64,000 nt of DNA from Chrysoperla carnea. Its lineage: Eukaryota; Arthropoda; Insecta; Neuroptera; Chrysopidae. Below, piece by piece: positions 1 to 8,286 of the stretch (the stretch's first letter is position 1; every line of letters begins with the position of its first letter). A program made the position numbers and the translations under genes. The stretch covers positions 2,803,001-2,867,000 of the forward strand of contig NC_058342.1 in NCBI RefSeq assembly GCF_905475395.1, in the 5' to 3' direction. Under the pieces are notes generated by a model that saw only the letters and a program-made list of their open reading frames with translations, ran no database searches and was not told the origin of the DNA.

Positions 1-782
1 GGAGCCGATGGGTATAGATGTTTCTTAATGATTTTTTTATACTTTAAACCTCTAGTTCCTTGAATTTGACCCCGAGAGTCATAATTCCGTCTATAAGCGT
101 TTGTTGATGTTACAATTTCTAAATAGTTACGCATGTCTTGCTCTGAATAATGTTTTGGTATCTGTTTTACTAAAAGCTCATATAAACCTGATGTCCCGTC
201 GTACCATTTTTCGTTGACTTGTATATCGTTATGCTTAATGTGAACCACTGAATTACCTACATATAATCTATCAGCAGCATTATCATAACGTAATCCGTAA
301 ATATTATCGATAAGCTTATCATCTTTATTCGATAATATAAAATAAATGTATTTACCGGCCATATCTCCATAAGTCTTTGTAAAATGCTGAAGTGCATGCT
401 GATTATTCTCTGGTGATTTTATAATCTCCCTAAATACAACATCAGGAGTGTGTAATGCATCATCCTCATAGGTGTCTGATAGATTTTGTTTTGTGACTAC
501 TGGAGTATCTTCAAATAATTTTCGAGCCTTCATTGGCGTATAATTTAATAGTTCATCTTTATTGTCTTCTAATGTATCATCTTCCATCTTGCGTTTTATA
601 TTAATTCGAGTAAAATCATTTTTGTTCTCTTGTTTTTCTACTAGCTTATTCAACGGATCAGTGATGGGCTTAAATGCTTTTTCTAATGAAATGGTCGCTG
701 TTTGTTCATCAGCTTTGAGTGCGTTATACTTTTTCTGTATAATATCTCTCAACTTAGCTAGCTGTTTCGTTGTCTGAAGCAT
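1..782 (-). CDS. GTSGLYELL-family protein (DUF8207-like), truncated by window edge
   Basis: An uninterrupted reading frame of 260 codons starts at an ATG (bases 782-780) and runs off the left edge. The N-terminal third is a basic, probably helical segment (MLQTTKQLAKLRDIIQKKY). A globular part with the landmarks YGLRYD, LYVGNSVVHI, KWYDGTSGLYELLVKQIPK and TNAYRRNYDSRG follows. From memory, this pattern matches a protein family common in insect and cnidarian Polinton-like elements and annotated as DUF8207; its function is unknown. A lysine-rich stretch (KYKKIIKKHLYP) lies at the truncated C-end. Neighbouring pX-like and ATPase genes support a viral-type role, but that is inference. Confidence 0.7.
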   Translation of the reverse strand, partial: MLQTTKQLAKLRDIIQKKYNALKADEQTATISLEKAFKPITDPLNKLVEKQENKNDFTRINIKRKMEDDTLEDNKDELLNYTPMKARKLFEDTPVVTKQNLSDTYEDDALHTPDVVFREIIKSPENNQHALQHFTKTYGDMAGKYIYFILSNKDDKLIDNIYGLRYDNAADRLYVGNSVVHIKHNDIQVNEKWYDGTSGLYELLVKQIPKHYSEQDMRNYLEIVTSTNAYRRNYDSRGQIQGTRGLKYKKIIKKHLYPSA

Positions 783-1036
783 GTTATCACATGAAAGATC
801 ACAAATTAAATGACCTATACAGTTGATAAACAGCGCTTAATAACCTAACAAGCATCAGCAATCAACCTAGATAATAAGCTCTTTATAAGGAATAATAATA
901 AATCAACTTGTACTACAGATTAGATAAAAAAAAAATTTTATTTAAAAAAAAATTACAATTTTAGATTAAAACAAAATACATAAATGATTTTTAATAAGAA
1001 ATTACTAATTTTATGTTAAAAGTTAATATCAACTTG
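783..1036. other. AT-rich intergenic spacer
   Basis: About 250 bases of A/T-rich sequence with poly-A and poly-T runs lie between the DUF8207-like gene and the zinc-finger gene. I see no coding potential. It should contain the promoter of the minus-strand gene to its left, but I cannot point to a convincing TATA/Inr pair. Confidence 0.4.
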
Positions 1037-1555
1037 TTATTTAATTATATTTGTTTTTCGCAAGTGATGAATTATAGACAGTATTTCTTTTCCAACATCT
1101 GTAGAATATAGACTTCTTAATGTATCAATTAATACATTGGGATCAACATTATAATAAGAAATATTTTCATCAACCTCTAGGACACTCTTACTATTCATAG
1201 CTGATTCATATTCCTTGTATTGTTTAGTTTGTGAATTATCCAATTTGCTTCTATCACTACTCATTTCCAGATTAAACCTTTGATTGCTACTCTCTGATTC
1301 ATTAAATGAAATATCATCATATGATTCATCATCATTTGGTTTTAACTTTGAAGTTTTAGCAACGATAGATTCCGAACTCTTTGAAGAATTGCTCAATGTT
1401 CGTTTTCTTTTACTAGATTCAGCAATAGAACAATCTTTATCATTATGTATATTTTGAATAGCATTGTTGAAATCAGAGGCGTGACAACGCTGAATGTGTC
1501 TATTTTTATTAAATTTCCGAGAAAATATGAGATCACAATATTCACATTTAAACAT
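1037..1555 (-). CDS. single C2H2 zinc-finger protein, 172 aa
   Basis: The ORF opens with a classical C2H2 finger (FKCEYC, then HIQRCH) within the first 26 residues. A long low-complexity serine- and acid-rich middle (SNSSKSSES, DDESYDDISFNESESS) follows. It ends in a short possibly helical tail (LIDTLRSLYSTDVGKEILSIIHHLRK). I chose the ATG at 1555, because the upstream extension to 1564 would start at TTG. The finger suggests nucleic-acid binding. The acid-rich linker and C-terminal helix resemble a small transcription regulator, but no family beyond the finger is recognised. The frame is intact in this P0 copy. Confidence 0.6.
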   Translation of the reverse strand: MFKCEYCDLIFSRKFNKNRHIQRCHASDFNNAIQNIHNDKDCSIAESSKRKRTLSNSSKSSESIVAKTSKLKPNDDESYDDISFNESESSNQRFNLEMSSDRSKLDNSQTKQYKEYESAMNSKSVLEVDENISYYNVDPNVLIDTLRSLYSTDVGKEILSIIHHLRKTNIIK

Positions 1556-1616
1556 GTTTATCAAAAAAAAACTGTATCGGTTGTGAACTGACTGATGGAG
1601 TAACTTGAAATAATAG

Positions 1617-1735
1617 GTCTGTTTAGAAACAGGTCTGTTTAATACTGGTTTTGACCGGTTTAATACTGGTCTGTTTAGAAACAGGTCTGTTTAATACTGG
1701 TTTTGACCAGTTTAATACTGGTCTGTTTAGAAACA
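1617..1735. repeat. mixed minisatellite (AAACAG/CTGTTT and TTTAATACTGG units)
   Basis: Alternating units of the two minisatellite families of this window occur side by side here: the CTGTTTAGAAACAG type and the CTGTTTAATACTGG type. This block replaces the C-terminal part of the pX-like gene. It shows the 16-bp and 21-bp families are related. Confidence 0.75.
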
Positions 1736-1817
1736 AGGCATTTCGTGCCTTTCGCACTGATGCTATAAAGTTTATAGTTTTCTTTGCCTTTTTCGTCTTT
1801 TTCTTTTTTAATCCCAT
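1623..1817 (-). pseudogene. pX-like basic protein, truncated by minisatellite
   Basis: A 64-codon frame begins with a true ATG. Its first 30 residues are strongly basic (MGLKKKKTKKAKKTINF, then VRKARNAL). The remainder simply translates the minisatellite (NRPVL/KTSIKQ repeats). Lysine-rich N-termini followed by an 'INF..AVKKAR.AL' stretch are, from memory, typical of adenovirus pX-like core or minor capsid proteins in Polinton-like elements, whose C-terminal hydrophobic part is absent here. I infer a gene whose 3' part was lost to minisatellite spread. It could also be a chance basic peptide. Confidence 0.4.
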
Positions 1818-2217
1818 ACTGTAGTGTCACCAATACTTTGTGTGTTTTTTCAGATTCATAATAATAATTTTTTTCTGTAAATTTTTTTTAAAATGTAAAT
1901 TTTAATCATTAATAAATAAAAAAAAAATATTTATAAGATTTTTATTAAATAAAACCTTTATTCTAATCTCATAACACGTGTAAAATTATTTTAAGATCTA
2001 ATGCGATTCAAACAAGTTTAAACATGTTCAAACAAGTTTGAACATGTATTTTTATTCAAACAAGTTTGAACTTGTAACAGGATTATGATATCATATTTTT
2101 CAAAGTCAAATCTATTTCAACATATTTTTGAGAATAGCTGACACGTGTAAAATTATTTTAAGATCAAAGTCCATTTAAACAAGTTTGAACATGTATTTTT
2201 ATTATGTAAATTTCAAG
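1818..2217. repeat. 400-bp direct repeat, copy 1
   Basis: Starting at ACTGTAGTGTCACC, these 400 bases are nearly identical to 2894-3293, in the same orientation. The repeat holds poly-A/T sequence and one AT-rich palindrome unit with CACGTG and TTCAAACAAGTTTGAA sites. Copy 2 begins in the final codons of the packaging ATPase, and copy 1 abuts the start of the pX-like gene. The repeat therefore looks like a duplicated intergenic segment with a breakpoint at a gene end. Confidence 0.85.
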
Positions 2218-2330
2218 TGTCATATTACATTGCTTAATCATAAAAAAATATTAATATCCGGTCACGTGTTTTGACACATGTAAAATTATTTCAAACAAGT
2301 TTGAACTTGTTACAAGATGATGATATCATA

Positions 2331-2900
2331 TGTGGCCCTAGTGGTTGTGGTAAAACCAATGTTATGTTGAATTTAATTTAAGATGAAAATGGTTTACACT
2401 TTGAAAACATTTATGTTTACAGTAAATCTGTTTACTAACCGAAATATCAATTACTAGAAGAGACTTTAAAATTAGTGGAAGGGGTTGGATATTTTCCATT
2501 TAGTGATACTAGTGAAATTCTTAGTCCGAATGAAGCTCGAGAAAAAAGTCTTTTCATTTTTGATGATGTGAGCTGTCATTCACAACAGAGAATTAGAGAA
2601 TACTTTAGTATGGGCCGTCATCGAAAAATTGATTGTTTCTATCTATGTCAGAGCTACGCACGTGTTCCAAAGCATAACATAAGGGACAATGTTAATTGCT
2701 TGGTGTTATTCAAAACGGACGAAATGAATCTAAAACACATATTCTACGATCATGTTGGCTCTGATATGAATTTTCAAAAATTTCATGATTTATGTCGACA
2801 TTGTTGGAGTTCACCAAATGGATTTGTTGTAATAATGAAAAATTTCTCTATGAATGCAGGTCGTTATAGGAATGGATTTGATGAATTTATTGAACTGTAG
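2331..2900 (+). pseudogene. A32/FtsK-like packaging ATPase, broken
   Basis: A Walker A motif (GPSGCGKTN) begins at about 2334 and is in frame with the ORF at 2475-2900. That ORF has Walker B (SLFIFDDVS) and the downstream segments QSYARVPKH, RDNVNCLVLFK and HVGSDM typical of Polinton/adintovirus genome-packaging ATPases (FtsK-HerA superfamily, poxvirus A32 relatives). Two in-frame TAA codons at about 2379 and 2436 separate Walker A from the rest, and the N-terminus is lost into AT-repeat DNA at 2330. In intact relatives the protein pumps viral DNA into capsids. This copy is inactive unless stops are read through. It is followed directly by the second 400-bp repeat. Confidence 0.8.
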
Positions 2901-3293
2901 TGTCACCAATACTTTGTGTGTTTTTTCAGATTCATAATAATAATTTTTTTCTGTAAATTTTTTTTAAAATGTAAATTTTAATCATTAATAAATAAAAAAA
3001 AAATATTTATAAGATTTTTATTAAATAAAACCTTTATTCTAATCTCATAACACGTGTAAAATTATTTTAAGATCTAATGCGATTCAAACAAGTTTAAACA
3101 TGTTCAAACAAGTTTGAACATGTATTTTTATTCAAACAAGTTTGAACTTGTAACAGGATGATGATATCATATTTTTCAAGGTCAAATCTATTTCAACATA
3201 TTCTTGAGAATAGCTGACACGTGTAAAATTATTTTAAGATCAAAGTCCATTCAAACAAGTTTGAACATGTATTTTTATTATGTAAATTTCAAG
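2894..3293. repeat. 400-bp direct repeat, copy 2
   Basis: This copy matches 1818-2217 base for base apart from a few substitutions (for example TCAAGG for TCAAAG) and diverges after TTTCAAG. The repeats bracket the packaging ATPase fragment. Confidence 0.85.
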
Positions 3294-3536
3294 CAATATA
3301 AAAATATTGTTGTAATACAAATGTTTTTTGATTCATGTTTATTACTCAAAATTACTTGATGGTGCGAATATAATTATCACAAACAAGGTGTATTTATAAC
3401 CTGAAAATAAGGTGGTGAGGTCATTTCATAGATAAAACAAAACAATGATTAATTAAATTATAGGTGTTTTTTATTGTAAATACAAACACATTTTTAAAAA
3501 AACTTATCATAGACAATTATATTCATGTTTTTATTT
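3294..3536. other. spacer with a motif shared with P1
   Basis: AT-rich sequence without an ORF. It contains a block (about 3408-3466, GGTGGTGAGGTCATTTCATA onward) that recurs just inside the left terminal repeat of P1 at about 8232-8287. That suggests P1 is an internally deleted relative of P0. Confidence 0.55.
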
Positions 3537-4209
3537 CTATATACAATCATGATCATCACTATTTCTTCCACAATCACATCTGTCTATTTCATTACAATTT
3601 GTAGCACATATCCATGGCTCGAACCATTTCGGTATATTTCCACCATCCATTTGTTGGTATAGCATTCTACAGAGAATTTTAGGATCTATTTGTTCATACC
3701 ATAAAAACATTCTCTCATCATGTCTAGCACTATCACCAATCCATTGTTTTCGGCGGATATCGTATGTACCCCAATTTTTTCTCAAGTTACTTCCATGAGT
3801 AAGATCATCACAACATTCATTTAGTAATATTTCAAACTGATTGAAATCTCTTTTAAAGTAGTTGAACTTTTTCGCATAATTTACAAATAAGATTGCATCC
3901 AAACAATTTCTTACTATAAATGCAGCAATATGAAAGCAATCATCAACTTCTAAATAAGAATACCGTAATGTGTCGATTAACTTTGTAGGTATACTCCAAC
4001 GACATGCCTCCATAAGTTGATAAAATTCCATCTATAAAAATATTTGGCTACAATTTTCTAAACAGATCTTATCAAACAATACTCACATTAAAATATTCTG
4101 GGTAAATCATCTCCGAATTTTGAAACAGATCAATATGATTTTGTAGCGACATTGTACCCCATAATTGTAATGAATTGAAATAAACACCATTTTTTACAAA
4201 AATATCCAT
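3537..4209 (-). CDS. two-exon gene, 205-aa protein of unknown function
   Basis: Exon 1 is 4209-4087 (ATG, 41 codons, starts MDIFVKNGVYF). A 55-nt intron at 4086-4032 has a GTGAGT donor and a TTTTTATAG acceptor. Exon 2 is 4031-3537 (164 codons). The splice is phase 0 and keeps the frame. The protein is rich in aromatic and acidic residues, contains NWGTYDIRRKQWIGD and ends in a Cys/His/Asp cluster (CATNCNEIDRCDCGRNSDDH) that could bind metal. I do not recognise the family. Its position between the packaging ATPase and the 134-aa gene suggests a conserved element gene. The intact frame and clean splice sites argue that it is real. Confidence 0.65.
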
Positions 4210-4330
4210 AATTTATTTAGTATTATTTTTTTTTTAAATATCAAAAACCTAAACTTTACAATTTTTTTATAACAATAACAATAAAATATATATATCTTGC
4301 AGTAATAAAATTCAATATAGGAATGATTTG

Positions 4331-4735
4331 TTAAAAATTTTGATGTTCTTGAACATAGTCATCATCATCATCATCACCATCGTCTTCGAATAGGCGCAGT
4401 CTCAGTTGGTGACTTCTTCCAATTTTCTCCTCCACCATCAAATACCCCGGTTTTGTGTTAAATAACTTAATCATGTTGTCCGTCAACACTGCAAACCTAG
4501 ATGGTAGAAAAACCCACTCGTTTTCTGTACCATCTAGGCTTATATCCAGTGAAACTTTTATTGATGGCCCATGTTTCGTTAGAATCCGCTCCATTTTTAG
4601 TATTTTTAATTTTTTTTTCAGTGGTAAGTCGTCCATTTTTATGCATGGTCGCACTAAACAACTATCAAATAATTTTAATTCTGCTCTATTCATTTTGATT
4701 AATATTATGAAAAATTTTAATTCTGCTCTATTCAT
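4331..4735 (-). CDS. small basic/acidic protein, 134 aa, three copies in window
   Basis: The frame is intact from ATG 4735. A 42-base tandem duplication at the 5' end repeats MNRAELK, so the ATG at 4693 may be the ancestral start. The sequence has a lysine-rich segment (PLKKKLKILKMERILTK), a core (GTENEWVFLPSRFAVLTDNM) and a run of aspartates before the stop. Damaged copies lie at 9676-10033 and 27545-27775. The core 'WVFLPSRFAVLTDNMIKLF' faintly recalls PC4-type ssDNA-binding coactivators; this is a guess. An ATATAAAA box and a TCAGTT initiator lie upstream (4765-4803). Confidence 0.55.
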   Translation of the reverse strand: MNRAELKFFIILIKMNRAELKLFDSCLVRPCIKMDDLPLKKKLKILKMERILTKHGPSIKVSLDISLDGTENEWVFLPSRFAVLTDNMIKLFNTKPGYLMVEEKIGRSHQLRLRLFEDDGDDDDDDYVQEHQNF

Positions 4736-4764
4736 TTTGATTAATATTATGAAAATTTAATGAA

Positions 4765-4803
4765 AACTGATATTACCGTAATGTTGAGCGCCTTTTTTAT
4801 ATG
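4765..4803 (-). promoter_or_regulatory. TATA/Inr promoter of the 134-aa gene
   Basis: On the minus strand, ATATAAAAAA (around 4803-4793) is followed about 31-34 bases later by TCAGTT (4770-4765), the arthropod initiator. The block is conserved in the other two copies of this gene (around 10045-10105 and 27798-27845). Confidence 0.5.
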
Positions 4804-4845
4804 ATTACCACCACTCCAAAAATCCCCCACCAGCAGAAATTATTA

Positions 4846-5690
4846 TCTAATCTCATAACACGTGTAAAATTATTTTAAGATCTAATGCGATTCAAACAAG
4901 TTTAAACATGTTCAAACAAGTTTGAACATGTATTTTTATTCAAACAAGTTTGAACTTGTAGCAAGATGATGATATCATATTTTTCAAGGTCAAATCTATT
5001 TCAACATATTCTTGAGAATAGCTGACACGTGTAAAATTATTTTAAGATCAAAGTCCATTCAAACAAGTTTGAACATGTATTTTTATTATGTAAATTTCAA
5101 GTGTCATATTATATTGCTGATTCAATAAAAAAATATTAACATCCGGTCACGTATCTTGAATTTTATCGTGTATACTTAAAGTGTCAAATTACAATATTTT
5201 TCAAGGTTAGATGATATCTATTTCAACATATTCTTGAAAATTGCTGACTCATAATATTCTTTTCTTGGAATTCAGATTTGCAAATTATTATCTAACACGT
5301 TCAAGTGTCATATTACATTGCTTAATCATAAAAAAATATTAGCATCCGGTCACGTGTTTTGACACATGTAAAATTATTTCAAACAAGTTTGAACTTGTTA
5401 CAAGATGATGATATCATATTTTTCAAGGTCAAATTAACATATTCTTGAAAATTGCTGACACGTGTGAAATTATTTTAAGATCAAAGTCCATTTAAACAAG
5501 TTTGAACATGTATTTTTATTATGTAAATTTCAAGTGTCATATTACATTGCTTAATCATAAAAAAATATTAACATCCGGTCACGTATCTTGAATTTTATCA
5601 TGTATATTTAAAGTGTCAAATTACAATATTTTTCAAGGTCAAATTAACATATTCTTGAAAATTGCTGACTAATGTCAACGTCCCGCCCCC
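4846..5690. repeat. AT-rich palindrome repeat array (254-bp family)
   Basis: Several partial units of the 254-bp family are chained here. Each carries combinations of ACACGTGT, TTCAAACAAGTTTGAA, ATGATATCAT and the segment TTCAAGTGTCATATTACATT. Units are irregularly truncated relative to 26446-27050. There is no coding potential. Confidence 0.85.
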
Positions 5691-6129
5691 CGTTCACTCT
5701 CCGTCAAGCGCCACTATTGGTTAAAGCCAACCCCCCGTTTAGCCATTCCTCACCCCACCACACCTCCCAACGCCATCTTGATTTTTACAGCGCTACTATT
5801 GGTCAAAGCCAATGACGTCCCCCCCTCCAACTTCGCATTCAACCGAGGTTTGCCCTTTTTGGAAAAGTGTACCATCCAACTGGGCTGAATTCGATTATCT
5901 CATCTAACGTCCAATTCCCGCCCCCTTTAACCCCCACTTCCAAAACCGCGCCCACCACTTTAAGCCCCACTTCCGCCAAGAAACACACTAACGCTCTGTC
6001 AGCCACGCCCCACCACACCTCCCAACGCCATCTTGATTTACTATTGGTCAATGACGTCATCTATCCCCTCCAACTTCCGAGGTTTCCAACATTCACCTAG
6101 GTTTGCCCTTTTTGGAAAAGTGTACCATC
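5672..6129. repeat. GC-rich terminal-repeat units (P0 right end)
   Basis: At least two tandem, diverged units of the GC-rich terminal repeat occur, each ending in the shared CCTTTTTGGAAAAGTGTACC block. They carry ATTGG/CCAAT boxes, TGACGTCA (near 6051), CGCCATCTTGAT (reverse of AAGATGGCG) and C-rich GC boxes. The outermost end, CTATACTACT, is missing. At 6129 the repeat is joined directly to a LINE ORF1 fragment. Confidence 0.8.
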
Positions 6130-6562
6130 CGGGGTTACTTGAGGTCAAACTGTGCCAGGACCGCTGTGACTCTTCTACTTTCATGCCCCAAGTTGTCAAT
6201 CCAACCAATACAGGTCTACATTTTCCCACAGATTTTTCGCCTAATCTTTTGACAAAATCTATATCAAGCCGATTACATTCTATGTCCAAATTTTCTTTTA
6301 ATACTTTTTTTATCAACGCATCTAATTCGAAGTAGTTTGTTTCAGATTCCATAATTCCATACATTACAATATTTTTCCTTCGACGTTCTTCGTCATAAGT
6401 TTCCCATTTTTTGCTTAATTCAGTTTGTTGTTTTGCAAACAAGGCTTGGGTTTCATTAATTTGTTGAATTTGATTGCAGATATTAATGTTAATATTGTTT
6501 AAATCTTGTCTAACATTCGATTCTGATTTTTGTATTGCTTCTAATATCAATTCTAAATTCAT
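6130..6562 (-). pseudogene. LINE (non-LTR retrotransposon) ORF1 fragment
   Basis: From ATG 6562 the frame gives a coiled-coil-like region (ILEAIQKSESN to QQTELSKKWETYDEE). This is followed by RRKNIVMYGIMESE and VKRLGEKSVGKCRPVLV, the layout of L1/CR1-type ORF1 proteins (coiled coil, then an RRM-like nucleic-acid-binding domain). The frame loses homology at about 6130, where the GC-rich terminal repeat of P0 begins. It is therefore a 3'-truncated remnant in host DNA or fused to P0 by rearrangement. No reverse transcriptase is present. Confidence 0.65.
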
Positions 6563-6669
6563 TGTTAATTTTTTGTTTTTGTTTTTATGTATATAATAAC
6601 AATATTTTATGATCCGCTGCTCTTTCAAAAATAATTTAAAAAGAATAACTTAAAACAAAATTTTTTTTA

Positions 6670-6756
6670 CTTCAGATGGATTTGAACCTTCAATGGTCAC
6701 TGTGTATTATTTTCAAGTCCAATCACTTAACCACACAACCACACTGGTACTTACAA
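6670..6756 (-). repeat. tRNA-like SINE head
   Basis: On the minus strand, GTGTGGTTAAGTGATTGG resembles the Ser/Leu tRNA A-box region. GGTTCAAATCC, a near-perfect B box, follows about 45 bases later. The acceptor arms do not pair, so this is a tRNA-derived retroposon or pseudo-tRNA rather than a functional tRNA. Confidence 0.5.
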
Positions 6757-6779
6757 ACAATATAGTTTTGTATAATCAA

Positions 6780-7224
6780 CTTCAATTATTTGAATGACCC
6801 ACTATTTTTTATTTTTTTAATTATGTTTTAAGATTTTTTTTTAAAAATTAGATGACTTTCCTTCACCCAATTTATTTTATTTATTTATTTTTTTTTTTTT
6901 TAAACACTTTCAAGTCCACACTTTTGGATAAATACACTTCAAACTTTGCACAATAATTTTTAAATTTTAAATCCTCAAAGATTAAATTAATACCTAAATG
7001 TTATTTTTATTTTTAGGTTATTGAAGTATAAGATTTTGAATAACTTTTATTTAAATATTAAATAAATGCCTAATTTCTAACACTTTCACGAAAGAAATTA
7101 ACTATCGTTATTTATATTGATTTTAAAATTTTTTGGATTTTAAGTAATTGCTAATTTATTTTTACAAACACTTTATTCATGTAGCTTCACTAATTCATGT
7201 ATATACTGTTTATTAATTTAATGC

Positions 7225-7226
<2 letters not shown>
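6780..7226. other. AT-rich sequence, nothing recognised
   Basis: Very AT-rich DNA with poly-T runs. No ORF, repeat family member or RNA gene is evident. Confidence 0.5.

Positions 7227-7301
<75 letters not shown>
7227..7301. repeat. (AT)n microsatellite
   Basis: About 35 uninterrupted TA dinucleotides. Confidence 0.95.
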
Positions 7302-7305
<4 letters not shown>

Positions 7306-7555
7306 GATGAAAAATATTAAGGAAGCATCCGGTCATCCAAACGACAACGTGACAGCAGGTGATGTTGGACAGCCAACAATTTTTTTATCCAAACTCTTTT
7401 TTTATTATGCAAACTATTGACACCGTTTTTTGTTAGTTTGATCACACTTACGTCGTTGAGTTTAATACAATCGTTACTTATTTTTGACCACATTGATTCC
7501 AAAATTTGCTTGCATATCATATTAGATGTTTGCATTTTTGTAATTCTACTATGGT

Positions 7556-7835
7556 TTCGTGTTTAGTGACCCCGAAAACGCCAAGGAGTATATTTCCAAG
7601 TTGAAATTTAACATTTTCAAAAAAGTTTTATCACTATTACTTCTATGGGTGGTTTTAATAGGGCTGCAACCATCCTCAGTTGTTTTTTGACCTCGGACTC
7701 GTGAATAGCGATCCAAAAAACCCCGCAAGACGATTTTTGAGGTAAAATTTTTGAATTTAATATATTGTTTATCTTTGTCACTTCTAGAGGTAGTTCTAAT
7801 GGGGTAGCAACCATATTCCGTTGCCCTTAAGCCTT
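7556..7835. repeat. imperfect tandem repeat, about 130-bp unit
   Basis: Two imperfect copies contain the same ordered blocks on the minus strand: an ATGGTTGC..CC(T/C)ATTA block with a pair of Pro/Leu-like codons, then a GGGGTTTTTTGG/GGGTCACTAAACACG-like block. This resembles dispersed arthropod satellite-like repeats of the 'CCCCGAAA...GTGTTTAGTGACC' type. The minus-strand ORF here is a by-product. Confidence 0.4.
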
Positions 7836-7899
7836 GAATTAGCCAGAATTATCTTTTGGTTTACGAAGCGTTACGATTTTGCTTCAACAATAAAAGGCG

Positions 7900-8010
7900 T
7901 ATAGCCAGTTTCTATTTGCAAAAATTGGAGAATATAAGACAAGCCCTTTTTTGAACTTGAATAACTTAAATTTATTTCTCACCATTTATGAAACTGCTGT
8001 AAAGTCTATT
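7900..8010 (+). pseudogene. BEL/Pao element 1, gag fragment (5' side of P1 insertion)
   Basis: The codons just before P1 (TIYETAVKSI) continue without a gap into the codons just after P1 (RSMDLPDLIDF) when P1 and one TSD copy are ignored. That gives a BEL/Pao gag-like helix-rich segment. It shows P1 landed in a BEL/Pao gag. Upstream the frame is degenerate and I cannot place the LTR. Confidence 0.6.
8005..8010. repeat. 6-bp target site duplication of P1 (left), TCTATT
   Basis: TCTATT directly precedes AGTAGTATAG and is repeated exactly at 28404-28409 directly after CTATACTACT. Six-base duplications are characteristic of Polinton integrases. Confidence 0.85.
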
Positions 8011-8232
8011 AGTAGTATAGTCTCAGGGATCCTGGCCCAAAAGAATGGTACACTTTTCCAAAAAGGGCAAACCTAGGTGAATGTTGGAAACCTCGGTTGA
8101 ATGCGAAGTTGGAGGGGATAGATGACGTCATTGACCAATAGTAAATCAAGATGGCGTTGGGAGGTGTGGTGGGGGGAAGGAATGGCTGCCTAAGCATTGA
8201 TGACGTCATTGGCTTTGACCAATAGTGGCGAT
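8011..8232. promoter_or_regulatory. P1 left terminal inverted repeat with promoter-like motif array
   Basis: Ordered motifs are visible: TGACGTCA (8123-8130), CCAAT (8135-8139), CAAGATGGCG (8147-8156), a second TGACGTCA (8201-8208) overlapping ATTGG (8208-8212), and CCAAT (8219-8223). These match consensus sites for CREB/ATF, NF-Y and YY1 in animals. The inverted partner is 28150-28403, with few differences. GC content is much higher than in the surroundings. Whether it is bound or transcribed is inference. Confidence 0.75.
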
Positions 8233-8286
8233 AAGGTGGTGAGGTCATTTCATAGATAAAACAAAACAATGATTAATTAAATTATA

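Larger units (their letters stand above)
1..6129. mobile_element. P0: right part of a Polinton/adintovirus-like element (cut by window edge)
   Basis: The region groups genes that normally travel together in Polinton/adintovirus-like elements: a GTSGLYELL-type protein, a pX-like basic protein, a packaging ATPase and small unknown proteins. They are interleaved with the 254-bp AT-rich repeat family and followed by the GC-rich terminal-repeat units (5672-6129). The right end stops abruptly in the terminal repeat, about 50 bases short of the CTATACTACT end seen in other copies, and is joined to a LINE ORF1 fragment, so the true terminus and target duplication are missing. No major capsid, penton, protease or full integrase is visible here; they may lie left of the window or be lost. 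The boundary is inferred from homology to P1 and P3 ends. Confidence 0.6.

Noticed and set aside
2475..2900. The packaging ATPase as an intact 141-aa gene
   Set aside because: Walker A lies upstream in the same frame beyond two stop codons, so the ORF is only the 3' part of a broken gene.
4455..4760. Plus-strand ORFs opposite the 134-aa gene (also near 27558)
   Set aside because: They mirror the minus-strand gene, which has the promoter block and the conserved frame.
5839..6335. Short ORFs in the GC-rich terminal repeats (also near 8009, 27191, 28154 and 61702)
   Set aside because: They overlap promoter-like repeat modules, differ in frame between copies and have no recognisable protein similarity.
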